In this document: positions 1 to 6,732 of the stretch, piece by piece | How positions within the stretch are numbered: position 1 is the stretch's first letter | Layout: each line of letters begins with the position of its first letter | Assembly (NCBI GenBank): GCA_003452735.1 | Contig: DMNL01000133.1 | Location: 1-7,251 of the forward strand | DNA: 7,251 bases | Direction of reading: 5' to 3' | Source: Spirochaetaceae bacterium | GTDB taxonomy: Bacteria; Spirochaetota; Spirochaetia; Treponematales; Rectinemataceae | Made by a program: the position numbers and the translations under genes | Notes under the pieces: generated by a model | Databases searched by the model: none | Told to the model about the DNA's origin: nothing | What the model saw: the letters and a program-made list of their open reading frames with translations, nothing else

Positions 1-98
1 ATGCCGCCTGGATTTTGAAGGCAATAGGCTTCATTTGCTTTAATCTCATCGTAAGACTGAATTTGTGAAGAAGACTTATGATTTGAAGAAGCCCCCAT
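1..98 (-). CDS. N-terminal fragment of an unrecognised protein (runs off the window)
   Basis: The minus strand has an ATG at 98-96, preceded by a near-ideal Shine-Dalgarno AGGAGG at 109-104 with 5 nt spacing. An open frame then continues without a stop to the window edge (32 complete codons). The product begins MGASSNHKSSSQ and is followed by a charged segment (YDEIKANEAYCLQNPGG). The first dozen residues are Ser-rich and hydrophilic, with no signal peptide or membrane segment. I do not recognise the family, and the visible part is too short to assign a function. The gene follows mntP on the same strand across a 102-nt gap that holds a strong hairpin, so it may be a separate unit or be expressed by read-through. 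The start is well supported by the ribosome binding site; the product is unknown. Confidence 0.75.
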   Translation of the reverse strand, partial: MGASSNHKSSSQIQSYDEIKANEAYCLQNPGG

Positions 99-136
99 AG
101 AAACCTCCTCTAGAGATGGGTTCGTAAAAAATATGT

Positions 137-194
137 AAAAAGGTTCTCTTATAAGTCTGCTTTAGAAAAGCCTTCTATAAGATTTAACCTTTTT
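137..194 (-). terminator. Composite hairpin, probable intrinsic terminator after mntP
   Basis: Three nested stems can be read. The outer stem is 9 bp (137-145 AAAAAGGTT with 186-194 AACCTTTTT). The middle stem is 7 bp (147-153 TCTTATA with 176-182 TATAAGA). The inner stem is 5 bp (159-163 GCTTT with 167-171 AAAGC) with a 3-nt loop. On the minus strand the structure begins 6 nt after the mntP stop. Its 3' arm ends in five T, and a six-T run follows 5 nt later. This fits a rho-independent terminator for the mntP transcript. The A/T-rich feet are nearly symmetric, so it could work in both directions. An attenuating role for the gene starting at 98 is possible but not shown. Confidence 0.7.
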
Positions 195-200
195 ATTACA

Positions 201-836
201 TTAAGTCCCTTTTATGATGTGGTCAATTAGTATTCTGAATCCGATAATGATGAGAATGCTGCCTCCGACTATTTCTGCGCCTTTTTGAATTAGCTTTCTA
301 AGCCGCCTGCCAAATTCGATTCCGATTATGCATACGATAAAGGTAATCGTACCAATTATGAAGCTTGGTAGCATGATTGGCATACCAAGAAGATTGTAGG
401 ATAGTCCCACAGCCATTGCATCTATGCTTGTAGCAAAAGAAAGCACCAACAATGTATTTAGCTTCATAATTCCATTTGCCGCAGAATTTAAGCCATGATC
501 TATGCCAGCAGTTGTTGTGGCTTTTTCTGTAGTGCCATTTTCTGGATCAACACAGGCTGATTTTCTTCGTGCATGAAGAGCCTCATAGAGCATTTTGCTG
601 CCTACTATGGCTAGTAGTCCAAAGGCTATCCAGTGATCGTAATTTTGGATAAGAGCGCTGAATGCCGAACCCAGCGACCAGCCAGCGAGTGGCATCAAGA
701 ATTGAAAGAGGCCGAACATGAATGCCGCACGAAGGCCAATCAAAAGAGGCAAAGCATTAGCGCAAGCCGCTGCAGAAACAGAGACTGCAAACGCATCGGC
801 TGCTAGAGCAAAACCAACCAACACATATGTGAGCAT
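201..836 (-). CDS. mntP: MntP-family manganese efflux pump
   Basis: This is an inner-membrane exporter of Mn(II) in the MntP family (formerly DUF204/YebN), which protects cells from manganese overload. The 211-residue protein shows the two inverted halves of the family. Half one has ADAFAVS near residues 13-19 (Asp14), then FGLFQFLMPLAGW and DHWIAFGLLAIVG. Half two has FATSIDAMAVGLSYN around 134-147 (Asp139) and an AEIVGGSILIIIGF helix near the C-terminus. The two Asp residues match conserved acidic residues of characterised MntP. About six membrane helices are evident. A longer hydrophilic loop (about 88-126) makes it some 20 residues longer than the E. coli protein as I recall it. The start fits the family N-terminus, but no Shine-Dalgarno precedes it (the upstream sequence is ACCCCTCTTT). 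It lies 39 nt after the PatB-like gene, so co-transcription and coupled translation are plausible. That short gap leaves no room for the manganese riboswitch often found before mntP. Confidence 0.93.
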   Translation of the reverse strand: MLTYVLVGFALAADAFAVSVSAAACANALPLLIGLRAAFMFGLFQFLMPLAGWSLGSAFSALIQNYDHWIAFGLLAIVGSKMLYEALHARRKSACVDPENGTTEKATTTAGIDHGLNSAANGIMKLNTLLVLSFATSIDAMAVGLSYNLLGMPIMLPSFIIGTITFIVCIIGIEFGRRLRKLIQKGAEIVGGSILIIIGFRILIDHIIKGT

Positions 837-875
837 AAAGAGGGGTTTTATTTTATAGCAAAGGGGTACTTTATG

Positions 876-2048
876 CTATGTATTTGTCATTATTGAATTT
901 TCTAACTGTTCAAGGGCTTTTATGAGCACGCTTCTTGGACAAGCTATATTGATGCGCATAAATCCTGAACCACCTGTGCCAAACATAATACCATCATCGA
1001 GCCAGAGTTTTGCCTTTTTTAGGAATAGATCATGGAGCTCGGAGTCGCTGAGTCCTAATCCGCGACAGTCGAGCCATGGCAAATAAGTTCCTTCTAGCGG
1101 GAAGACTTTGAGAGATGGAATGTGTGTTTCGATAAAACTCTTTAGAGTAGCGTAGTTCTCCTTGAGATATAAAAGGAGTTCTTCAAGCCAGGGTTCTCCT
1201 TTTGTGTACGCAACTTCCTGCGCGACCATGCCGAAGGTATTAGTTAGGTTAAGGCCAATATTTGTGGTTTGCTGCATAAAGGCCTTACGAAGTTCGCTAT
1301 TCGGGATAACAATATTAGCAATCTGCAAGCCAGCAAGATTGAAGGTTTTGTTTGGCGCGGTAAGAGTGATAGTAATAGCCGCTGCTCTGTCTGACATGCT
1401 GGCTGTGCAACGATGAACCTCCGTCCCCAGAATAATGTCAGAGTGTATTTCATCAGAGATTATTAAAACATTTCGAGAAGAACAGATATCGATCAGCTTA
1501 GAAAGCTCATCTCTGGCCCAAACTCGACCTACGGGATTATGTGGACTACAGAGAATGAGAAGTTTTGTTTGAGCATCTATCTTACGCTCGAGATCTTCAA
1601 AATTCATGGTATAGCGTCCATCTCTAATGATCAGCGGATTTTCTACTAGTTGACGAGAATTGTTAAGCACGGCATCAGAAAAAGGATTATAGACTGGCGG
1701 CTGTATGATAATTTTATCACCAGGATGGGTATAAGCTAGAACAGCTAGATTGAGTGCTGGTACGACGCCTGGCGAAAATAGTATCCAGTCTTTTTTGATA
1801 CTCCAGCCATTGCGATGCCTCATCCAGTCAATAAAGGACTGATAATATTTTTCTGAGCGTTTTGTATAACCATATATTGGATGTTCTGCACGCGTCTGGA
1901 TTGCTTTGACAATATCAGGAGAACAAGCAAAATCCATGTCAGCAATCCACATAGATATTGCATCTCTGCAGCCTTCTGGAAGCTCATCTCTATCCCACTT
2001 GATGCTATAAGTATTGGTGCGATCTACGATTGTATCAAAGTTATACAT
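876..2048 (-). CDS. PatB/MalY-type PLP-dependent C-S lyase (cystathionine beta-lyase-like) or class I/II aminotransferase
   Basis: A cytosolic fold-type I PLP enzyme of 390 residues, the usual length for MalY/PatB. Members cleave cystathionine or cysteine conjugates by beta-elimination, giving a thiol, ammonia and pyruvate. Visible motifs are: WIADMDF (34-40) and YGYT (59-62), typical of the MalY/PatB subgroup; VYNPF (119-123); CSPHNPVGRVW (167-177), the PLP-pocket Asn-Pro; SDEIHSD (198-204) with the PLP-pyridine Asp199; APNKTFNLAGL (231-241) with Schiff-base Lys234; and a C-terminal Arg365 in FMRINIACP for the substrate carboxylate. The start has an AGGAG at 2060-2056 with 7 nt spacing. It is 11 nt downstream of ridA, and the Shine-Dalgarno overlaps the ridA stop, so translation is probably coupled. 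Residues 208-211 (GTEV) replace the less acidic loop I recall from relatives and are encoded by a copy of the dispersed GGGACGGAG word. The exact substrate cannot be told from sequence. Confidence 0.9.
   Translation of the reverse strand: MYNFDTIVDRTNTYSIKWDRDELPEGCRDAISMWIADMDFACSPDIVKAIQTRAEHPIYGYTKRSEKYYQSFIDWMRHRNGWSIKKDWILFSPGVVPALNLAVLAYTHPGDKIIIQPPVYNPFSDAVLNNSRQLVENPLIIRDGRYTMNFEDLERKIDAQTKLLILCSPHNPVGRVWARDELSKLIDICSSRNVLIISDEIHSDIILGTEVHRCTASMSDRAAAITITLTAPNKTFNLAGLQIANIVIPNSELRKAFMQQTTNIGLNLTNTFGMVAQEVAYTKGEPWLEELLLYLKENYATLKSFIETHIPSLKVFPLEGTYLPWLDCRGLGLSDSELHDLFLKKAKLWLDDGIMFGTGGSGFMRINIACPRSVLIKALEQLENSIMTNT
1416..1428 (-). repeat. Dispersed word copy 1 (GGGGACGGAGGTT on the minus strand)
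   Basis: The core CTCCGTCCC occupies 1419-1427, and the extended 12-mer AACCTCCGTCCC occupies 1416-1427. It lies inside the PatB-like gene and, on the coding strand, encodes Gly-Thr-Glu-Val (residues 208-211) in the loop after SDEIHSDI. No insertion is apparent relative to the family, so the word seems to sit in place of ordinary codons. Confidence 0.8.
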
Positions 2049-2059
2049 TCCGAGACTCC

Positions 2060-2440
2060 TTATTGCCTACAAGCTATAGCTTCAATTTCAACTAGAGCAT
2101 TTTTAGGAAGGGCAGCGACTTGTATTGCACTGCGTGCTGGAAAATCACCTTGAAAATAACCTGCATATATTTCGTTGACCTTGGGAAAGCTACTCATGTC
2201 TTTGAGAAAAATGGTGGTTTTTACAAGATTGGCTATCGTACAACCGCATGCCTCGAGTACAGAGGCAAGGTTTCTAAGCACTTGATTTGTTTGTGCTTCG
2301 ATACCTTCGACAAGATCACCGGTGCTGGGATCTATGCCTAGCTGGCCAGAACAGAAAACAAAGTCACCAACGCGAATAGCATGAGTATAGGGGCCAATGG
2401 CAGCTGGCGCTGTCTTTGCTTGAATGCATTCCTTATCCAT
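2060..2440 (-). CDS. ridA: RidA family enamine/imine deaminase
   Basis: RidA (YjgF/YER057c/UK114 family) is a small cytosolic trimer that hydrolyses reactive enamine/imine intermediates such as 2-aminoacrylate to 2-keto acids, protecting PLP enzymes. The 126-residue length is standard. Diagnostic features are: IGPYTHAIRVGDFVFCSGQLG (split here as IGPY at 15-18 and FCSGQLG at 29-35); the trimer-core NLASVLEACGC (57-67); and the C-terminal ARSAIQVAALPKNALVEIE with catalytic Arg103, plus Glu118, matching Arg105 and Glu120 of E. coli RidA. The start has AGGAG at 2450-2446 with 5 nt spacing. It is followed by the PatB-like lyase after 11 nt. Such lyases generate 2-aminoacrylate, so RidA may detoxify the neighbour's own by-product. 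The 170 nt upstream lack genes and hold a hairpin, suggesting that a transcription unit may begin there. Confidence 0.95.
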   Translation of the reverse strand: MDKECIQAKTAPAAIGPYTHAIRVGDFVFCSGQLGIDPSTGDLVEGIEAQTNQVLRNLASVLEACGCTIANLVKTTIFLKDMSSFPKVNEIYAGYFQGDFPARSAIQVAALPKNALVEIEAIACRQ

Positions 2441-2610
2441 AAAGACTCCTTTAGAATATATTAGATGGACCGGGATGAACTCCTAGTAATTCATGATTCT
2501 TTATATAAATAGCACGATGCAGAAAGCATATACAACATTCCTTTCTGTATAGTTATTATTTTCTCAACAAGAGACATGACAAGTGTATATAATCCTGCCG
2601 AAACATAAAA
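2441..2610 (-). other. Intergenic leader between the DJ-1 gene and ridA
   Basis: This 170-nt A/T-rich gap is the longest break within the lower gene group, so a promoter for ridA, the PatB-like gene and mntP probably lies here. Candidate elements on the minus strand are TTGTCA at 2582-2577 and TATACA at 2551-2546. Their spacing is not canonical for each other, and I do not claim a defined promoter. A 10-bp imperfect hairpin (2517-2550) lies downstream. No clear terminator follows the DJ-1 stop codon. Confidence 0.4.
2517..2550 (-). repeat. Imperfect inverted repeat in the ridA leader
   Basis: On the minus strand ATACAGAAAG (2550-2541) pairs with CTTTCTGCAT (2526-2517), 9 of 10 positions matching, across a 14-nt loop. 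No T-tract follows, so it is not a typical terminator. It could be an operator or a leader RNA structure. Its role is unknown. Confidence 0.45.
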
Positions 2611-3159
2611 TCATTTTAGGAGCGTATGCTGAGCGACTTCATTCGCTTTTTGGGGTCCTTCTAGTAATGAAATAATAGAAATCGCAAATTCGCCGGCGGT
2701 ACCAGGACCTTGCGAAGTGATTATGTTGCCATCTACGACAACCCGTTCAGGAAAGAAATGACCTACTTTAATTTGATCCTCCGTCCCCGGATAGCCTGTG
2801 AATTTTTTCCCCTCCAGTAGGTTGCAGGCAGCATGGAGCACAACGGCTGGAGAAGCACAGATGGCTGCGATAATCTTGCCCTTTTTATAATGCCGAATGA
2901 TCAGACCGCGAACCAAAGCATTTTCAGCAAGATTGCGAGCGCCGGGCATGCCACCGGGAATCAGGATTGCATCATAGTCTTTATCTAGCGCTTCTTGACC
3001 TGAGTCAGTTTCTATAATGATACCGTGGCAACCTCTGACCCTCTTTCCGGTAATTCCAGCTATAGTTACATCGATGCCTGCGCGGCGCAAATAATCGGCT
3101 GGTGTTATGGCTTCGACTTCTTCGAATCCTTCAGCAAGAAGTATGCAAGCTGTTTTCAT
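2611..3159 (-). CDS. DJ-1/PfpI superfamily protein (YajL/DJ-1 subgroup)
   Basis: The 182-residue length and motifs fit the DJ-1/YajL branch. These are cytosolic proteins linked to oxidative stress and variously described as protein/nucleotide deglycases or glyoxalases; the true activity is debated. Visible features are: AEGFEEVEAITPADYLRRAGI (split as AEGFEEVE at 9-16) with conserved Glu16, equivalent to Glu18 of human DJ-1; AILIPGGMPGARNL (64-77); the nucleophile-elbow AAICASP with Cys101, equivalent to Cys106; and TSQGPGTAGEFA (148-159). The start has AGGAGG at 3170-3165 with 5 nt spacing. It lies 32 nt after the VIT-like transporter on the same strand, so the two probably share a message. 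Residues 122-128 (GYPGTED) carry Thr126, where I recall a hydrophobic residue in many relatives; these codons contain a copy of the dispersed GGGACGGAG word. Function beyond the family is unproven. Confidence 0.92.
   Translation of the reverse strand: MKTACILLAEGFEEVEAITPADYLRRAGIDVTIAGITGKRVRGCHGIIIETDSGQEALDKDYDAILIPGGMPGARNLAENALVRGLIIRHYKKGKIIAAICASPAVVLHAACNLLEGKKFTGYPGTEDQIKVGHFFPERVVVDGNIITSQGPGTAGEFAISIISLLEGPQKANEVAQHTLLK
2776..2788 (-). repeat. Dispersed word copy 2 (core GGGACGGAG on the minus strand)
   Basis: The core CTCCGTCCC is at 2779-2787, flanked as GGGGACGGAGGAT on the minus strand. It lies within the DJ-1-like gene in the same reading phase as copy 1 and encodes Gly-Thr-Glu-Asp (125-128) in the conserved YPG turn. 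The protein alignment appears collinear with the family, so this looks like codon substitution rather than insertion. Confidence 0.75.
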
Positions 3160-3191
3160 TGCTTCCTCCTAATTAATTAATGCGCAATATA

Positions 3192-3989
3192 TTAAGCCAA
3201 TCCGCCTAATAACAAACCAACGAGATAGGCAGCAGAAGCCGCAACACCTCCTACCAGCAGCATTTCAAGGCCGCTTTTGAACCAGTTTTTCCCAGTCAGA
3301 ATTGTCTTTAGTGCTCCGAGCGTGAACAAGGTTATTCCAGTCAATACACAAGCGAGCTGAAAACGAATCGAATCGAGCGAAGGTATAAAAAGGGCCAAAA
3401 CATAGCCTGCAATAGGAATGAATCCAAACAGGGCAAAAGAAATGAAGGTTGAGATAGCGTTTGCAAAAGGCGATTCATCCGAGGGGATAATTCCAAGCTC
3501 CTCGATCATCATTGTATCGACCCATGCTTTGTTATCTTTAGCAATAATTTCCACTACGGCTTTTGCATCTTCCTTCGACATGCCTCTGTCCATATAGATT
3601 TCTTCGAGTTCTAGTTTTTCTCCTTCAGGATAATTCTCGACTTCCCACTTCTCGCGTGCTCGCTCAGCGGCTTGGTATTCCGCCTCACTCTTCGATGAAA
3701 GGTAATCGCCAATCGACATCGACAGGCCATCTGCGAGCAGGTTAGCAAGTCCTACTATGAGTACTATTCCAGGGGACAGAGAAGCACCTGCAATACCCGC
3801 AGCAGCGGCGAAGGTTGTGATAGTCCCATCGAGGCCGCCATATATTATGCTTTTTAGATATTTGCCTTGAGCCGTTGTGTGTTTTTCTTCGGCTTGGTGC
3901 GGAGGAGAGGGACTGTGTGCGAGACGTGTAGCTTCTGGATCCCTGCGTTTGTACGCTTCTCTCGCTTGGTCAAGATTTCGCGTGAGCAT
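3192..3989 (-). CDS. VIT1/CCC1-family membrane iron/manganese transporter
   Basis: A 265-residue membrane protein of the VIT1/CCC1 family, which moves Fe(II) or Mn(II) out of the cytosol. After a hydrophilic N-terminus (1-45), five membrane helices are visible: about 47-68 (SIIYGGLDGTITTF, with Asp54), 73-94 (GLANLLADGLSMSIG, with Met91), 176-198, 206-230 and 241-262. Between helices 2 and 3 lies the cytoplasmic metal-binding domain (about 98-165). It is rich in Glu: YLSSKSEAEYQAAER, the ENYPEGEKLELEE stretch, and WVDTMMIEELG near 156-166. Such Glu and Met residues bind transition metals in plant VIT1. The start has TAGGAGAATCT immediately upstream (AGGAG, 5 nt spacing). The DJ-1 gene follows after 32 nt, and the 240-nt gap upstream may hold its promoter. 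Metal specificity cannot be read from the sequence. Confidence 0.93.
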   Translation of the reverse strand: MLTRNLDQAREAYKRRDPEATRLAHSPSPPHQAEEKHTTAQGKYLKSIIYGGLDGTITTFAAAAGIAGASLSPGIVLIVGLANLLADGLSMSIGDYLSSKSEAEYQAAERAREKWEVENYPEGEKLELEEIYMDRGMSKEDAKAVVEIIAKDNKAWVDTMMIEELGIIPSDESPFANAISTFISFALFGFIPIAGYVLALFIPSLDSIRFQLACVLTGITLFTLGALKTILTGKNWFKSGLEMLLVGGVAASAAYLVGLLLGGLA

Positions 3990-4095
3990 AGATTCTCCTA
4001 TAAAACATTTCTTATTGAAAAAGGCGCTATGATGAACTCTAGCGACTTTGATGATTATTTATTTTAGTCTAAAAGCAACAATGAGGTAAGCACGA

Positions 4096-4123
4096 GGGAC
4101 GGAGGTTTAGGTATAGGTAACCT
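4096..4123 (+). repeat. Dispersed word copy 3, intergenic, with adjoining inverted repeat
   Basis: The 12-mer GGGACGGAGGTT is at 4096-4107. AGGTT (4103-4107) can pair with AACCT (4119-4123) over an 11-nt loop, so the word forms the foot and first arm of a small hairpin. This is the only copy outside a coding region. A conserved short word at the foot of an imperfect palindrome is the layout of REP elements, but the stem here is short. Confidence 0.6.
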
Positions 4124-4190
4124 TGGAGCACAAAATACCATCGAGCGGCACAGAGACAGAGGAAACCTTAAGTAGATCTTTTTATAGACA

Positions 4191-4216
4191 GCTCTTTTAA
4201 AAAGTTTCTAAAGAGC
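4191..4216 (-). terminator. Hairpin downstream of enolase, weak terminator candidate
   Basis: GCTCTTT (4191-4197) pairs perfectly with AAAGAGC (4210-4216) over a 12-nt loop. On the minus strand the structure begins 13 nt after the enolase stop codon. The sequence after its 3' arm (TGTCTATAAAAAG) lacks a clean T-tract, so it may be an mRNA 3'-end stabiliser or an inefficient terminator. Confidence 0.4.
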
Positions 4217-4229
4217 CCTTTGGTAATTC

Positions 4230-5589
<1,360 letters not shown>

Positions 5590-5673
5590 GACTTGGAAGG
5601 TTTTCTCGGTTTTTCAGGATTTCAAGTATGGATTTTTGTTGTGAAGGCAAATGGATTTAACTAGAATGGATGA

Positions 5674-6732
5674 TTATTTCTTGTTGGGTATCGCTGATAC
5701 TCGAACATCTACAGGCAAGTCATCGAAATTCCAAGGGAGGGTAACGGGATCGATAAGTTTTTGGGAGGATGCTTTCTCAATGAACCAATGCAGAAGTGCA
5801 AGTGCTTTATTCGAGGCTGATTCAAATACTCGATCTCGTGCAATCGAGGGCGATTGGATTGAGGTAACAAAATAGAGGAGAATACCGTTGGGGGACGGAG
5901 CTGCAAAAAATCCTGTGCGAAGCCCATTTTCTGGCAAGACAGGAATGCCAATCATACGTACAGGGGTAACATTGTTGTTGGTCATAAGAAATGCTGAATC
6001 TGTAATTGAACAATGGACTTCAAATATAATTGCATCGAATGTCTGATCTTTCTGGTGGAGGTACATAGGTTTTGAAAGAAGAGTTTTCAATTTAGATGCT
6101 GTTGATGGATCGCTGATTCTGTTTCTGCTCTTTGGGTTGTCGATGCGGTACGATTCCACATAGAGAGTGCGCATTATTTTTCTGCTTGCTGACCAATACT
6201 GAATGCCTTCTAACGAAGAAAACTGGTTGAATATTAGCCCTAGTGAATCAAGCTGAGCAGAGATTGAAAATGGATCCGCAGGTGAGCTGTTAGGAAGGAA
6301 GACTAGAGCTTCAATTATAAGATTGGTCTCCTTTGCATTAACTTTTATGTTGTCTGTGATAATCGAGATACCATCGAGGGACGGAGCTAGCAAAAGCTCG
6401 CCTCCAATATGTTCAGATGTGCGAAGGATAGGAGAACCTAGTTGGAAACTGATGTATTTAGGTAAAGCTTCATTAAATGTTGATGGCAAAGGGGCACTTA
6501 TTTTAGAGATGTTCCTTGCACCTTGTGAGCCTGATGATTGTAGCGATTGTTGGGCTGAAAGATCCACAAGAAAGATCAACAGAAAAATGGGGATCAAAGA
6601 AGACAAGCGGAGGAGGGCTTGGAAAGTTTGCAACCTCCGTCCCCCAGAGTTTTCATTGTCTCCATTGGCTTTCAATTGGCAGCGAAAACATCGATTGTCC
6701 AAGAAAATTTTATTCAATCTTAAGAACTTCAT
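5674..6732 (-). CDS. Secreted protein of unknown function, resembles DUF6675 (spirochaete type); start uncertain
   Basis: A long minus-strand frame of about 350 codons. I have a moderate recollection that its central part resembles DUF6675: SASRKIMRTLYVESYRID, a run ending NNNVTPVRMIG, and GFFAAPSPNGILLYF. No catalytic motif is visible. A hydrophobic segment (LSSLIPIFLLIFLVDLSAQ) looks like a signal peptide with cleavage near LSA-QQ, so the mature protein is probably periplasmic or exported. The start is unclear. The ATG at 6732 overlaps the parB end by 23 nt and has only GAGCGG upstream. It would put some 40 hydrophilic residues before the hydrophobic core, which is unusual. Other options are TTG at 6633, or ATG at 6665/6656 in another frame, joined only if one G is missing from the run at 6641-6645. 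Two loops (APSLDG near 116 and APSPNG near 278) are similar and each is encoded over a copy of the dispersed word. Enolase follows after 145 nt. Confidence 0.7.
   Translation of the reverse strand: MKFLRLNKIFLDNRCFRCQLKANGDNENSGGRRLQTFQALLRLSSLIPIFLLIFLVDLSAQQSLQSSGSQGARNISKISAPLPSTFNEALPKYISFQLGSPILRTSEHIGGELLLAPSLDGISIITDNIKVNAKETNLIIEALVFLPNSSPADPFSISAQLDSLGLIFNQFSSLEGIQYWSASRKIMRTLYVESYRIDNPKSRNRISDPSTASKLKTLLSKPMYLHQKDQTFDAIIFEVHCSITDSAFLMTNNNVTPVRMIGIPVLPENGLRTGFFAAPSPNGILLYFVTSIQSPSIARDRVFESASNKALALLHWFIEKASSQKLIDPVTLPWNFDDLPVDVRVSAIPNKK
5882..5902 (+). repeat. Dispersed word copy 4 (GGGACGGAGCT) in an extended 21-nt repeat
   Basis: The core GGGACGGAG is at 5892-5900 on the plus strand, antisense to the host gene, where it is read as Ala-Pro-Ser-Pro. 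The 21 nt at 5882-5902 match those at 6368-6388 at 18 positions. Confidence 0.75.
6368..6388 (+). repeat. Dispersed word copy 5 (GGGACGGAGCT) in an extended 21-nt repeat
   Basis: The core is at 6378-6386 on the plus strand, antisense to the same host gene, and is read as Ala-Pro-Ser-Leu. It is the partner of the copy at 5882-5902 with three mismatches. Both begin ATACC, and both are followed by several A after the GAGCT. Confidence 0.75.
6612..6643 (-). repeat. Dispersed word copy 6 with adjoining imperfect inverted repeat
   Basis: The 12-mer AACCTCCGTCCC is at 6632-6643 (minus strand GGGACGGAGGTT). GGAGG (6612-6616) and CCTCC (6634-6638), or alternatively GGCTTG (6616-6621) with CAACC (6631-6635), can pair, giving a weak hairpin beside the word as in copy 3. 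It lies just before the signal-peptide codons of the secreted protein and is read Gly-Gly-Arg-Arg, a third reading phase. Confidence 0.6.

Larger units (their letters stand above)
3990..4229 (-). other. Intergenic region between enolase and the VIT-like gene
   Basis: This 240-nt gap contains no convincing gene on either strand. It holds a hairpin near the enolase end (4191-4216), a copy of the dispersed word with its own short inverted repeat (4096-4123), and an A/T-rich stretch around 4045-4075. In that stretch a weak minus-strand promoter is conceivable (TTGTTG followed 17-18 nt later by ATAATC/TAATCA). The promoter is a guess; the VIT-like gene's Shine-Dalgarno lies at the lower edge. Confidence 0.4.

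Noticed and set aside
3171..3191. AATTAATTAA and TGCGCA palindromes between the DJ-1 and VIT-like genes
   Set aside because: They are short, low-complexity palindromes in an A/T-rich leader with no paired arms of useful length.
4031..4067. Short plus-strand frame MMNSSDFDDYLF in the gap before the VIT-like gene
   Set aside because: It has no good ribosome binding site, is only about a dozen codons, and lies opposite the transcribed leader; chance is sufficient.
5591..5627. Imperfect inverted repeat (ACTTGGAA with TTTCAAGT) between the secreted protein and eno
   Set aside because: The loop exceeds 20 nt and there is no T-tract after it, so it is not a credible terminator.
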